Assembly (NCBI RefSeq): GCF_002964975.1
Contig: NZ_PSZM01000046.1
Location: forward strand, 1 to 64,000
DNA from: Apibacter adventoris
GTDB lineage: Bacteria > Bacteroidota > Bacteroidia > Flavobacteriales > Weeksellaceae
Direction of reading: 5' to 3'
Length of the DNA: 64,000 nucleotides
Every line of letters starts with the position of its first letter. Position 1 is the first letter of the stretch. Shown here in pieces: positions 7,824 to 16,826 of this stretch. Position numbers and translations under genes: made by a program. The notes beneath the pieces are model-generated. The model did no database searches. It was not told the origin of the DNA and worked only from the letters and a program-made list of their open reading frames with translations.

Positions 7824-9044
7824 TTACCCTTTTTTAAGTTCTATAACTGTAATTTCAGGCCATATACCTACGCGTCCAGGAAAACCAATATAGCCAAATC
7901 CTCTATTCACATATAAAAATCTTCCTTTATCTTGATAAAGTCCTGCCCATTTAGGATATCTATATTTAATAGGAGACCACTTTATTATACCGGGAATTTC
8001 AACACCAAATTGCATTCCATGTGTATGTCCGGCAAGAGTAAGGTGCATTTTTTTTGGGAATTCTTTTACTTTAACATCAAAATGTGTAGGATCATGAGAC
8101 ATTAAAATATTAAAATCACCTTCTTTTACATCTTTAGTTGCTTTAGATAAATCTGCATATTTAGGGAAATGTCCTAATCCCCAATTTTCAACACCAATAA
8201 TATTAATGTATTGATCATCTTTATAAATTTTTACAGCCTCATTATTCAATAAAACCCAACCAATCTTTTGATGTCTTGCATGTATATTTTCTGTATTAGC
8301 TTTTTGAGCTTTTCTGCTTTTTAGCATATATATTCCATAATCGTGATTTCCTAAAATGGAATATTTTCCATCTTTGGCTTTGATAGTTTGTAATAATGAT
8401 AACCAAGGATCCATTTCTTTTGCCAAATTATTTACAGAATCGCCTGTAAATAAAAAAAGATCCGGGTTCTGATCATTAATTAATTGTATTCCTTTAGCTA
8501 CTTTATCGTATGCATTTATATCAAAACTTCCTAAATGCATATCAGATACTTGAACTATTTTATACCCATCAAATTTGTCTGGAAGATTAGGAAAAGTCAA
8601 ATGAACTTTTCTAACAGTAAAATCATATTTACCCCATACGATGCCTTCTATTATGGATAAAAATGGTATACTAGCCAAACCGATTCCTAAAGTGCTTATA
8701 GCCTTTCTACGAGCCGGGAAATAGACCTTTTCTTTTGAAGAAGAAAATATTTTCTTAAATAGAAATGTAATAAAGCGTATTATGTCATTAATAAATAGAA
8801 CTAGAGCAAGAACTAATTTGGGCACATAATCGATAATAAAAAATGCCATAAGAAACTGTACCTGTGTCCTATTGTTACGGTCTATGTTTAATGACCATAT
8901 TAGAATAAGTAAAAGAGCTGATAAGGAAATTATAATCCATGTTTTACGAATCCATTTCTTATCGGTAAGTGTTTTTATTGCCTGATAAGAATAGAATTCT
9001 ATAAAAATAGAGCTAATGAATAATATTCCTATTAAAGATTTCAA
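7824..9044 (-). CDS. Membrane-bound metallophosphoesterase
   Basis: A calcineurin-like phosphoesterase of 406 residues. Three hydrophobic segments occupy roughly residues 1-90, then a short linker with an arginine-rich stretch (PARRKAIS), then the catalytic domain. The metal-binding motifs appear in order: VSDMHLGS, FTGDSVN, LGNHDYG, MSHDP and LAGHTHGMQFG. This YkuE-like family is found across Bacteria; the substrate is not known and may be a lipid or nucleotide phosphate at the membrane face. It lies 11 bp downstream of the KAS III gene and 29 bp upstream of yicC. Confidence 0.85.
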   Translation of the reverse strand: MKSLIGILFISSIFIEFYSYQAIKTLTDKKWIRKTWIIISLSALLLILIWSLNIDRNNRTQVQFLMAFFIIDYVPKLVLALVLFINDIIRFITFLFKKIFSSSKEKVYFPARRKAISTLGIGLASIPFLSIIEGIVWGKYDFTVRKVHLTFPNLPDKFDGYKIVQVSDMHLGSFDINAYDKVAKGIQLINDQNPDLFLFTGDSVNNLAKEMDPWLSLLQTIKAKDGKYSILGNHDYGIYMLKSRKAQKANTENIHARHQKIGWVLLNNEAVKIYKDDQYINIIGVENWGLGHFPKYADLSKATKDVKEGDFNILMSHDPTHFDVKVKEFPKKMHLTLAGHTHGMQFGVEIPGIIKWSPIKYRYPKWAGLYQDKGRFLYVNRGFGYIGFPGRVGIWPEITVIELKKG

Positions 9045-9055
9045 TATCTGAAAAA

Positions 9056-10138
9056 TTAAGGCATTTTATAAAGAATAGCATTAATGTTCATTCCAGCACC
9101 TACGGAAGCAAAGATTACCAAATCACCGGATTTTAATGTTTGATTTTCAAAATTTCCTTTTACCATCATATCATACATGGTAGGAATGGTAGCTACAGAA
9201 GAATTTCCAAATTTTTGTATAGTCATTGGAGCTATTCTTTCCGGAATATCTTTAATTCCAAGACCATATAGTTTAAAAACCCGGTTCAACATTGCATGAT
9301 CCATTTTTGCATTTGCCTGATGTATTAAAACTTTGTTTATGTCTTTAATATGGTATCCCGCATTGTCAATAACATTTTTTATGACTTGTGGAACGTGGGT
9401 AAGAGCATATTCATAAATTTTTCTTCCTTTCATTCGTATATTTACTTTAGAACCTGCATAATTTGGGTTTAAAGAAGTATCTGTATCTAAAAAAGAAATT
9501 TCCTCTCCATTGTCACTTCGTGTGTAATGATTTAAAATACCTACGGGAACCTCACTTTCTTTTGCTTCTAAAACAACTCCGGCTGCACCATCTGAAAATA
9601 TCATACAATTACGATCAAAAGGATCTACGCTTCGGGATAAAGTTTCAGATCCTACTACTAATATTTTTTTTGCAATTCCGGCTTTAATAAACTGGTCTGC
9701 TAAAATCATACCCTCATTCCATCCGGGACAACCAAAATTCATATCGTAGGGTTTGCAATGAATATTTTTAACCCCTAATTTATGTTTGGTTAGGGCAGAA
9801 ATGGATGGCATTATACGAATTTGCCTTTCATGAGCATCTATCTCTCCAAAATTATGTGCTACAATAATATAGTCTAAATCCTCTTTGTTTATTCCTGCAT
9901 CCAAAATAGCTAACCTTCCTACCTCTGTGGCCAGATCTGAATTCATGATATCATCATTATCTACATACCTTCGTTCGGTTATTTCAGTAATATCGGCAAA
10001 TTTTTGAATAACTTCCGGTGTAGGTTTGGTTATAGGTTGTCGGTTTTCATCATAAAAAATTACCCCTTCAAAACTACTATTGGGAACAATTTTTTTAGGT
10101 AAATAAGACCCTGATCCTGTAATGATACTTTGTAACAT
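9056..10138 (-). CDS. 3-oxoacyl-ACP synthase III family protein (KAS III, FabH-like)
   Basis: A thiolase-fold condensing enzyme of 360 residues, longer than canonical FabH (about 320). The catalytic triad is intact: Cys137 in NFGCPGWNEG, His273 in LIHQANAKMDHAM and Asn312 in FGNSSVATIP. The sequence around the cysteine differs from FabH (usually AACSGF), so it may prefer another acyl primer or make a special lipid rather than start normal fatty acid synthesis. It is the first gene of a five-gene minus-strand operon. A -7 box (TAAATTTG on the minus strand, 10178-10171) sits about 30 bp before the start. Confidence 0.82.
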   Translation of the reverse strand: MLQSIITGSGSYLPKKIVPNSSFEGVIFYDENRQPITKPTPEVIQKFADITEITERRYVDNDDIMNSDLATEVGRLAILDAGINKEDLDYIIVAHNFGEIDAHERQIRIMPSISALTKHKLGVKNIHCKPYDMNFGCPGWNEGMILADQFIKAGIAKKILVVGSETLSRSVDPFDRNCMIFSDGAAGVVLEAKESEVPVGILNHYTRSDNGEEISFLDTDTSLNPNYAGSKVNIRMKGRKIYEYALTHVPQVIKNVIDNAGYHIKDINKVLIHQANAKMDHAMLNRVFKLYGLGIKDIPERIAPMTIQKFGNSSVATIPTMYDMMVKGNFENQTLKSGDLVIFASVGAGMNINAILYKMP

Positions 10139-10170
10139 ATATCTTTTGAATTATCGTTTATAGAATTGGA

Positions 10171-10218
10171 CAAATTTATGTAATAATTACTAATTAATCT
10201 ATCATATTATTATCTTTG
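10171..10218. promoter_or_regulatory. Divergent promoter region between KAS III operon and the gene at 10239
   Basis: Minus strand: TAAATTTG at 10178-10171 for the KAS III operon. Plus strand: TATCTTTG at 10211-10218 for the rightward gene. Both match TAnnTTTG; neither has a clear -33 TTG at 19-21 bp. Confidence 0.45.
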
Positions 10219-10238
10219 TATTTAATTTTTATTAAGGT

Positions 10239-10805
10239 ATGTCTAATAAAAAATCATTAATAGGATTACTAATTGCTTTACTGATTTGTGCCTTCTCCGT
10301 TCTTTGGTATAAATTTTTCTTAGAAAATAAAGATGAATTTTTATTGGACAATCCTACTTCTGAAAAAATTACGGTTGTTCTTAATGGTAAAAACTATATT
10401 TTAGGATCCGGGCAAACCCTTAGTGTCTCAATAAAAAAAGGAAAGAACACAATATCATCTATAGCAGAAAATGGGACTATTTTGTTGCAGGATACTACTA
10501 TAAATATACAAAATTTTACTAGAGGATTAATCAATCCTGCCCGGGCTAACTATTATACATTTAGAAGATATTATGGACATATTAAAAATTTAGATTCTTT
10601 ATATAAAGCACATAAGACATATATTGGGGGAAAGCTATATGTAGGGGAAATTAAAAAATATAATACGGTTTTAATACAGGATTTTTATTTAAATATTAAT
10701 CAAAAATATCCTAAAATTATAAATAAAACCGACAGTATAGGATCAAGGGTAAAGTTATTTCGTGAAAATCAATTTTTAGATTTTTATCAAAAAAGTTTTG
10801 AATAA
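10239..10805 (+). CDS. Hypothetical single-pass membrane protein
   Basis: A 188-residue protein with one N-terminal membrane segment (about residues 7-27) and a periplasmic remainder. After the segment comes a beta-rich stretch with NPTSEKITVVLNGKNYILG and GSGQTLSVSIKKGKNTI, suggesting a small immunoglobulin-like or carboxypeptidase-regulatory-like fold. The C-terminal half is rich in Tyr, Lys and Asn. I do not recognise the family. It lies divergent to the KAS III operon and about 40 bp upstream of menG, which has its own promoter element, so the link to menaquinone synthesis is only positional. Confidence 0.6.
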   Translation: MSNKKSLIGLLIALLICAFSVLWYKFFLENKDEFLLDNPTSEKITVVLNGKNYILGSGQTLSVSIKKGKNTISSIAENGTILLQDTTINIQNFTRGLINPARANYYTFRRYYGHIKNLDSLYKAHKTYIGGKLYVGEIKKYNTVLIQDFYLNINQKYPKIINKTDSIGSRVKLFRENQFLDFYQKSFE

Positions 10806-10811
10806 AACTAT

Positions 10812-10819
10812 TACTTTTG
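10812..10819 (+). promoter_or_regulatory. -7 element of menG
   Basis: TACTTTTG matches TAnnTTTG and lies 24 bp before the ATG at 10844. It supports that ATG over the in-frame TTG at 10817, which overlaps the promoter element itself. Confidence 0.5.
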
Positions 10820-10843
10820 CAAATCATACATAAATTTATATTT

Positions 10844-11566
10844 ATGCCCAATATAGTTAGACCTTATAATGAAACAGAAAGTAAGAAGAAACAAGTTGAA
10901 CAAATGTTTGACAATATTTCTGAAAACTATGATTTTTTAAACAGGTTGTTATCTTTTAAAATAGATATTTATTGGAGAAACCGATTAGAAAAAAAAGTAA
11001 TAAGTTATAATCCTGAAAAGATATTGGATGTTGCCACTGGAACTGCAGATTTAGCAATAGAACATGCAAAAAGGACCAATGCGCAGGTAACAGGATTGGA
11101 TTTATCTCAAAAAATGCTTAATTATGGGCAGGTTAAAATAAATAATAAAGGATTACAGCAAAGAATAAAATTAGTAAAAGGAGACGCAGAAAATCTTCCT
11201 TTTCATGATGGGGTATATGATATTGTAACTGTTTCTTTTGGAGTTAGAAATTTTGAAGATTTAGAAAAAGGGGTTTTTGAAATGGGAAGAGTTTTAAAAA
11301 AAGGAGGTAAGCTTTTAATTTTAGAATTTTCTAAACCATCTGGTTTATTTGCGCCGATTTTCATGTTTTATTTTAAAAGAATATTGCCTAATATTGGGAA
11401 ATTGATTTCAGGAGACTCAAAAGCATATACTTATTTACCTAATTCAGTAGATGTTATGCCTTGTGGTGAGGACATGAAAAATCTAATTTTAAGAAACGGG
11501 TTTAGCGAGGTCCGATTTAAAAAATATACTTCTGGAGTAGTAACTATTTATGAAGGAATAAAATAA
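10844..11566 (+). CDS. menG: Demethylmenaquinone methyltransferase
   Basis: Last step of menaquinone biosynthesis: SAM-dependent methylation of demethylmenaquinone (UbiE/MenG family). Of 240 residues, about 50-170 form the Rossmann methyltransferase core with motif I LDVATGTADLAIE and the UbiE signatures FDNISENYDFLNRLLSF and VSFGVRNFEDLEKG. An upstream in-frame TTG at 10817 would add nine residues, but the promoter position argues for the ATG at 10844. It is followed after 27 bp by porT, the same neighbour pair as ubiE-sprT in Flavobacterium. Confidence 0.92.
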   Translation: MPNIVRPYNETESKKKQVEQMFDNISENYDFLNRLLSFKIDIYWRNRLEKKVISYNPEKILDVATGTADLAIEHAKRTNAQVTGLDLSQKMLNYGQVKINNKGLQQRIKLVKGDAENLPFHDGVYDIVTVSFGVRNFEDLEKGVFEMGRVLKKGGKLLILEFSKPSGLFAPIFMFYFKRILPNIGKLISGDSKAYTYLPNSVDVMPCGEDMKNLILRNGFSEVRFKKYTSGVVTIYEGIK

Positions 11567-11593
11567 ATAAATAAAAATAACGTTTTCTCTACT

Positions 11594-12352
11594 ATGAAGA
11601 AAATTATCACACTTGTATTACTGATATTATTTTACTCTGTAAATGCCCAATTCCGTTCAAGAGACGTATTGGATCGATATACAGATTTTGATGATCAACA
11701 ATTTTCTTGGGGATATTATTTGGGGATCAATTATTTTGATATGAAAATTCATCCCAGCAATCAAGGGTTAGCAGATTCTAAAAGATTTTTAATTGATGTA
11801 GATACTAAGCCAGGGTTTACTGTAGGTTTAATAGGTAAAATGAAAGTGCATGATTTGGTAGATTTCAGGCTTGAACCTTCAATGCATTTTGTTCAAAGAG
11901 ATTTGCTGTTTAAAAATGTTCAAAAAATCATTGACGATGAGATTGCAAATGGCATTGAACCAACATTAACAGAAAAAGATGTTAAAAGAAATGTTAAATC
12001 AACGTATTTAGATATTCCTATTTTTATAAATTTACATGGTGATAGATGGAATAATACAAGACCATATATTCAAACAGGAGTTAGTTGGTTAGTAAATCTA
12101 CAGGCAAATGAAAAGAAAGAACAAGATAATGCCGATCAGACATTTAGAATGAAAACCCATAATTTTTCCTATCAATTAGAAGCAGGTATTGAAATTTATT
12201 TTAAAAGGTTTAAAATGACTCCTTCCGTTAAAGGGATATTCTTCTTTAATAATGAATTGGTGGCAGATAATGAAGGAACTCCTCCATATTGGGCAGGAGC
12301 GCTTAAATCTATTAATTCAAGAGCGTTTGTATTTTCAGTTAAATTTGAATAA
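11594..12352 (+). CDS. porT: Type IX secretion system protein PorT/SprT
   Basis: An outer-membrane beta-barrel protein of 252 residues with a signal peptide (about residues 1-18, cleavage near VNAQ). The start of the mature protein (DQQFSWGYYLGINYFDMK) and alternating aromatic strands (YLDIPIFINLHG, PYIQTGVSWLVN, YQLEAGIEIYF) match the PorT family. PorT/SprT is an outer-membrane component needed for secretion of proteins with C-terminal sorting domains. Its position just after menG agrees with the conserved flavobacterial order. A T9SS-type cargo-like protein occurs in this window at 35469. No terminator was evident right after it. Confidence 0.85.
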   Translation: MKKIITLVLLILFYSVNAQFRSRDVLDRYTDFDDQQFSWGYYLGINYFDMKIHPSNQGLADSKRFLIDVDTKPGFTVGLIGKMKVHDLVDFRLEPSMHFVQRDLLFKNVQKIIDDEIANGIEPTLTEKDVKRNVKSTYLDIPIFINLHGDRWNNTRPYIQTGVSWLVNLQANEKKEQDNADQTFRMKTHNFSYQLEAGIEIYFKRFKMTPSVKGIFFFNNELVADNEGTPPYWAGALKSINSRAFVFSVKFE

Positions 12353-13039
12353 TATAAGTTTTTGTATTTAATCTAGGTCTGTTTTAGATCAGTATTTATT
12401 TAGATAAATATTAATTTGTTAATTATAATTTTATAATTAGATATTTATCTTAATGAGATATTAAATAGATATTGAGGTTGCTTGAGTTAATTTTATCATT
12501 AAGATTATATTAGGAGAAATTTATATTTAGCTATTAATTATTTAAAAAAGGTAAATTTCTAAATTTCAATTTAAACTAAGCTTTCAATATATGACTATAT
12601 ATCTACATAACCTTTTCTTCCAAAGATATATAACTTTTTAAGAAAATAAAACGAATTTAAATCTTAACCCTTAGAATTTATAATTTCAATTATGATGAAG
12701 TTATATATTTAATTATATACTCTTGCAATAATAAAAAATATTGTTGTAGAAACTTTAATCAGATTTTTTTGTAAGTGTTAATAAGATGTAACAACTATTG
12801 TTGAGATAATTAAACATTATGAAATAAATATCTTTATAAAATATATCTAATAATATTAGAAAAATAAAAAAGAATAATTGTTTAAAGATCTTACCATGAG
12901 CAATAGGAGAAAAGGGATGATAATAAATAATAAGTTATAACGCTTAGAGTTAAAGTAAAATAGTAAACTTTTATTAATTAAAAATAAATTTATATCTTTG
13001 TAAAAGAGTTAGAGTAGTAAACGTTTTCGTTCTAAAAAT
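12353..13039. other. 687-bp intergenic region, no gene seen
   Basis: Very AT-rich DNA with stop codons in all frames and no ORF over about 20 codons. It has small AT inverted repeats (for example CAATAAT...ATTGTTG near 12726-12748) but no tRNA, RNase P, SRP or tmRNA signature that I could recognise. The right end holds the promoter of the next gene. Confidence 0.6.
12993..13000 (+). promoter_or_regulatory. -7 element upstream of the coiled-coil/zapA genes
   Basis: TATCTTTG, an exact TAnnTTTG match, 39 bp before the ATG at 13040. No convincing -33 TTG. Confidence 0.45.
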
Positions 13040-13333
13040 ATGAAAGAGATAGTTCAGGAACTCAAAATGCTGGAATTGCAATTACATGAATTAATAAAAG
13101 AAAATGAAGCATTAAGAGTAGAAAATGAATATTTAAAAGATTCTCTTTTAAAAAGTGAGGATAAGTTTATACAAAAGGAAAAATTAAATAAAGAATTAGA
13201 AGAGCAAAATAAAAGATTGAAAGTTATAAATGCAATTTCTGGAAATAATGAATATAAAAAAGTAATGAAATTGCAGATGAATAGAATGATAAAAGAGATA
13301 GATAGTTGTATTTTAGAAATACAAAATACATAA
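13040..13333 (+). CDS. Small coiled-coil protein upstream of ZapA
   Basis: A 97-residue protein that is almost entirely predicted coiled coil: heptad leucines and charged residues run from about residue 5 to 65 (LQLHELIKENEALRVENEYL). It lies 4 bp upstream of zapA in the same direction. By size, coiled-coil nature and context it resembles ZapB-like division proteins that partner ZapA at the FtsZ ring, but sequence similarity to ZapB cannot be judged here. Function is therefore inferred from position. Confidence 0.7.
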   Translation: MKEIVQELKMLELQLHELIKENEALRVENEYLKDSLLKSEDKFIQKEKLNKELEEQNKRLKVINAISGNNEYKKVMKLQMNRMIKEIDSCILEIQNT

Positions 13334-13337
13334 TAAA

Positions 13338-13619
13338 ATGTCTCAGAAGGTTAACATACGAATAGCTGGAAGATCTTATCCTTTGGTAGTTAAAAATGAA
13401 GAAGAGGAAGTATTAAGAAAAGCTGCTAAAAGGATAGAAGAATATGTTAGCACATTTGAGAATAATTATAACATAAATGAAAAACAAGATGCTTTAGCTA
13501 TGAGTGCTTTGCAGCTTGCTTCAGAATTAGAGAATTTAATTAATAAAAATTCTGAAGAAAAAAGTGAAATTTTGCTTAGAATAAAAAAGATTAGTAACCT
13601 AGTTACTACGGATAAATAA
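13338..13619 (+). CDS. zapA: Cell division protein ZapA
   Basis: A 93-residue FtsZ-ring associated protein. The N-terminal beta hairpin (VNIRIAGRSYPLVV) followed by EEEVLRKAAKRIEEYV and a long C-terminal helix (about residues 45-88) is the ZapA layout. ZapA crosslinks FtsZ protofilaments. It follows a small coiled-coil gene and is followed by 6S RNA and rny. The zapA-6S RNA neighbour relation is also known in enterobacteria. Confidence 0.88.
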   Translation: MSQKVNIRIAGRSYPLVVKNEEEEVLRKAAKRIEEYVSTFENNYNINEKQDALAMSALQLASELENLINKNSEEKSEILLRIKKISNLVTTDK

Positions 13620-13641
13620 AAATTAATAGATCTTAAAAATA

Positions 13642-13649
13642 TAAAATTG
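13642..13649 (+). promoter_or_regulatory. Probable -7 element of 6S RNA
   Basis: TAAAATTG, one base off TAnnTTTG, 13 bp before the first base of the 6S closing stem at 13663. Confidence 0.35.
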
Positions 13650-13662
13650 TAGAACAAAATAG

Positions 13663-13854
13663 CCTACATTGGTTCTAACTCAATTTAGTAAACTCAACAG
13701 ATATTAAACTGACCGAGTGATTTGTTTTTTTAATGGCGGGCTGCTTCCTTTTTAGGAATTTGATTTATTTCAAACAGCAGATTACAGAGAAAAAACATAG
13801 CTTAAATCCTGATTAATGGAGTTTACTCAAATCAGTTATTAGAATTAGTGTAGG
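13663..13854 (+). ncRNA. ssrS: 6S RNA (6S-Flavo type)
   Basis: A 192-nt region whose ends pair over a long interrupted stem. CCTACATTGGTTCTAA (from 13663) pairs with TTAGAATTAGTGTAGG (ending 13854) allowing G-U pairs, and AGTAAACTC (13687-13695) pairs perfectly with GAGTTTACT (13819-13827). These flank a large central bubble and an inner hairpin region (CTGCT 13741-13745 with AGCAG 13776-13780; TTTGA/TCAAA inside it). This long-stem, central-bubble, apical-hairpin shape is that of 6S RNA, which mimics an open promoter and sequesters housekeeping RNA polymerase. A T7 tract follows at once, giving termination. The position between zapA and rny supports the call. Confidence 0.82.
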
Positions 13855-13880
13855 TTTTTTTATATATATTAAATATAATT

Positions 13881-15452
13881 ATGGATATAACGATAATCAT
13901 CGAATTGATAGCAACCTTGTTTTTGGGAGGTCTTATAGGTTTTTTTCTATCTAAGAGTTCTCTTAACAAATTCAGGGAAAATTTGATTAATGAAGCTGAA
14001 CAAAAGGCTAGGGCTATTGTTAAGGAATCAGAACTGAAAGCCGAAAATACTAAGCAAGAAAAAATGCTTCAGGCTAAAGAAAAATTTTTAGAATTGAAGC
14101 TACAGCATGAAGAACAGATTAATCAGAGGGAAAAGAAAATGTTGGAGAGTGAAAAAAGGATAAAAGATAAAGAAACGAAATTAAATGAAGAATTGCATCA
14201 GAATAATATACAGAAGAAACAACTCGATTTAGCAATTCAAGAAAATTTAATCAAAGCAGATTCTTTTGCTAAAAAACAGGAAGAGCTTAAACTTTTGCAT
14301 ATACAACAGGTAGAAATATTAGAAAAGATTTCTGGTTATTCTGCAGAGGATGCAAAAGCAGAATTAGTTGAAACATTAAAGCAAGAAGCAAGAACAAAAG
14401 CCCAGGCTCAAATTCAGGCTATAGTTGAAGAAGCCCAATTAAATGCAAAAGCAGAAGCAAAAAAAGTTATTATTCAAACTATACAAAGAGTTGGAACAGA
14501 ACAAGCTATTGAGAATTCAGTTTCCGTTTTCAATATAGAATCAGATGAGATAAAAGGAAGGATTATTGGTAGAGAAGGAAGAAATATAAGAGCTTTAGAA
14601 GCAGCTACCGGTGTAGAAATTATTGTAGATGATACTCCTGAAGCCATCTTGTTATCATGTTTTGATCCGGTTAGAAGAGAAATTGCCAGATTATCTTTAC
14701 ATCGTTTAGTAACTGATGGAAGAATTCACCCGGCAAGAATAGAGGAAATAGTTACTAAAACCCAACATCAGATAGAAGAAGAAATTATAGAAATAGGTAA
14801 AAAGACAATTATAGATCTGGGAATACATGGATTGCATCCGGAATTAGTAAAAATAGTCGGAAGAATGAAATATCGATCTTCTTATGGTCAAAATCTTTTG
14901 CAGCATTCTAGAGAAGTAGCTAATATTGCTGGTATTTTAGCTTCAGAATTAGGATTGAATGCTAAGATTGCTAAACGTGCCGGCTTGTTACATGATATTG
15001 GTAAAGTCCCTGAAGAAGAATCTGAACTTCCACATGCTATTTTAGGTATGCAATGGGCTGAAAAATTTGGAGAAAACCCAACCGTCGTAAATGCGATTGG
15101 TGCACACCACGATGAAATAGAAATGAAAACATTAATAGCACCAATAGTACAAGTAGCTGATGCTATTAGTGGAGCAAGACCAGGAGCGAGAAGACAAGTG
15201 GTAGAGTCTTATATTCAAAGATTAAAAGATTTAGAAAATGCAGCATTGAGTTTTGATGGTGTAAATACAGCTTATGCTATCCAAGCGGGAAGAGAACTTA
15301 GAGTAATGGTTCAAAGCGAAAAAATTGATGATCAAAGAGCTTCTCAACTTTCTTTTGAAATCAGTGAAAAAATTCAGAATGAATTAACCTATCCGGGGCA
15401 GGTAAAAGTAACAGTTATTAGAGAAACGAGAGCTGTTAATATAGCAAGATAA
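13881..15452 (+). CDS. rny: Ribonuclease Y
   Basis: A membrane-anchored endoribonuclease that initiates mRNA decay. Its 523 residues show an N-terminal membrane segment (about residues 4-24), a long coiled coil (about 25-200), a KH RNA-binding domain ([17 protein letters not shown]) and an HD phosphohydrolase domain with [11 protein letters not shown] and IGAHHDE. The length and order match the family. It starts 26 bp after the 6S RNA and may be partly expressed by read-through from it. It ends at a bidirectional terminator shared with pdxA. Confidence 0.95.
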   Translation: MDITIIIELIATLFLGGLIGFFLSKSSLNKFRENLINEAEQKARAIVKESELKAENTKQEKMLQAKEKFLELKLQHEEQINQREKKMLESEKRIKDKETKLNEELHQNNIQKKQLDLAIQENLIKADSFAKKQEELKLLHIQQVEILEKISGYSAEDAKAELVETLKQEARTKAQAQIQAIVEEAQLNAKAEAKKVIIQTIQRVGTEQAIENSVSVFNIESDEIKGRIIGREGRNIRALEAATGVEIIVDDTPEAILLSCFDPVRREIARLSLHRLVTDGRIHPARIEEIVTKTQHQIEEEIIEIGKKTIIDLGIHGLHPELVKIVGRMKYRSSYGQNLLQHSREVANIAGILASELGLNAKIAKRAGLLHDIGKVPEEESELPHAILGMQWAEKFGENPTVVNAIGAHHDEIEMKTLIAPIVQVADAISGARPGARRQVVESYIQRLKDLENAALSFDGVNTAYAIQAGRELRVMVQSEKIDDQRASQLSFEISEKIQNELTYPGQVKVTVIRETRAVNIAR

Positions 15453-15480
15453 AAAAATTTTATAATAATAAAAGTATCAA

Positions 15481-15520
15481 AAAAAGTAGCTTTAGATAAA
15501 ATTTCTAAAGCTACTTTTTT
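15481..15520. terminator. Bidirectional terminator between rny and pdxA
   Basis: A 12-bp stem AGTAGCTTTAGA (15485-15496) with TCTAAAGCTACT (15504-15515), flanked by A5 on the left and T6 on the right, so it can end transcription from both converging genes. Confidence 0.8.
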
Positions 15521-15542
15521 AGTTTAAAATTTATTTGATTAA

Positions 15543-16628
15543 TTAATCTTCTGTAGGTAAATCTTCATCAATGGTACTATCTATTCCCTCTATCTTTATT
15601 TTTTGTAATGCATTTGATTTAAGATCAATATATTCCGATCTGTTTTTGTAAATTTTTATTGCATCAAAAATAGCCTTTTCAAAAGACCCTGCATGAGCTA
15701 TTCCTTTTCCTGCAATAGAATAAGCGGTTCCATGATTAGGAGCTGTTCTAATAAAAGGTAATCCGGCTGTATAACTTACTCCATTTTCATAAGCTAGGGT
15801 TTTAAAAGGAATGATCCCTTGATCATGATACATAGCTAAAATCCCATCAAATGAAGAATAAATGTATGGAATAAAGAAACTATCTGCAGAATAGGGGCCA
15901 AAAGCAAGTATACCTCTATCAAAAGATTCTTTAATAGCCGGCTCTATTATTTGCTGTTCTTCTTTGCCTAAAAATCCATGATCGCCTGCATGAGGATTTA
16001 ACCCCAAAACTGCAATTTTAGGTTTTTCTATACAAAAATCCTGAATTAATGTATGATTAAGAGCTATAATTTGTTTTTTTATTAATTCTTTGCTAAGCTT
16101 TTTATTCACTTCAGATAAAGCAATATTATGAGTTGCTATGGCTATTCTTAAATCTTCATTTTCCAGTAACATAATCGCCTTTCCTCCTAATTTATGCTCT
16201 AAATATTCCGTATGGCCAGGAAATTGAAAATCAGAAGATTGAATAGCTTCTTTATTAATAGGACAGGTAACTAAAACATCTATAAGATTATTTTCAAGGG
16301 CCTCAACGGCAGCAATTAAAGATGTTCTAGCCATATTCATTCCTTCTTTTGTAGGCTTGCCAAATTCAATAGATACATTATCTTTCCATAAATTTACCAC
16401 ATTAATTTTTCCAGGAATTGCTTCTTCAGGTTTAAAAATCCCTTGAAAATAAATGTTATTGATATTAAAAATATTTTTTTGGTAAGATAACAACTTGGTA
16501 GAAGCGAAAATAATAGGAGTGAAAAATTCAAGGATTTCTTTCTTCTGAAAGGTTTTAAGAATAACCTCTACCCCAATACCATTAGGGTCTCCTACACTAA
16601 TTCCAACTTTTAACTTGTTATTTTTCAA
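15543..16628 (-). CDS. pdxA: 4-hydroxythreonine-4-phosphate dehydrogenase
   Basis: An NAD-dependent enzyme of the DXP-dependent pyridoxal 5'-phosphate pathway. Its 361 residues include the N-terminal VGISVGDPNGIGVEV, the metal-binding GHTEYLEHKLGG, LNPHAGDHGFLGKEE and the C-terminal MYHDQGIIPFKTLA. The length is usual for Bacteroidetes PdxA. A -7 element (TATTTTTG, minus strand 16667-16660) lies about 30 bp upstream. It is convergent with rny and divergent from ribE. No second pyridoxal gene is adjacent. Confidence 0.94.
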   Translation of the reverse strand: MKNNKLKVGISVGDPNGIGVEVILKTFQKKEILEFFTPIIFASTKLLSYQKNIFNINNIYFQGIFKPEEAIPGKINVVNLWKDNVSIEFGKPTKEGMNMARTSLIAAVEALENNLIDVLVTCPINKEAIQSSDFQFPGHTEYLEHKLGGKAIMLLENEDLRIAIATHNIALSEVNKKLSKELIKKQIIALNHTLIQDFCIEKPKIAVLGLNPHAGDHGFLGKEEQQIIEPAIKESFDRGILAFGPYSADSFFIPYIYSSFDGILAMYHDQGIIPFKTLAYENGVSYTAGLPFIRTAPNHGTAYSIAGKGIAHAGSFEKAIFDAIKIYKNRSEYIDLKSNALQKIKIEGIDSTIDEDLPTED

Positions 16629-16659
16629 AATTATAGATATTCATTGATAAATTGTATAA

Positions 16660-16667
16660 CAAAAATA
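16660..16667 (-). promoter_or_regulatory. -7 element of pdxA
   Basis: Minus-strand TATTTTTG, an exact TAnnTTTG match, 31 bp upstream of the pdxA start codon. Confidence 0.45.
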
Positions 16668-16796
16668 GGAAAAAATATGAATATACATTCATATTTGAAG
16701 TAGAACATAACTCTTTTTATATAATACTATATTATTGAAAACGGATCATTAAATTATTGAAAATGTATATGTATAATGAAAATATGAAAAATATAG

Positions 16797-16804
16797 TAAT
16801 TTTG
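16797..16804 (+). promoter_or_regulatory. -7 element of ribE
   Basis: TAATTTTG, a TAnnTTTG match, 22 bp upstream of the ribE ATG. The short leader leaves no room for an FMN riboswitch. Confidence 0.45.
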
Positions 16805-16826
16805 AGAAAAATTAAATTAGTAAATT

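Noticed and set aside
10817-10843. Upstream TTG start for menG
   Set aside because: It overlaps the -7 element and the added residues are not part of the family.
16629-16826. Possible FMN riboswitch upstream of ribE
   Set aside because: The -7 box lies only 22 bp before the start codon and no conserved FMN-aptamer elements were seen.
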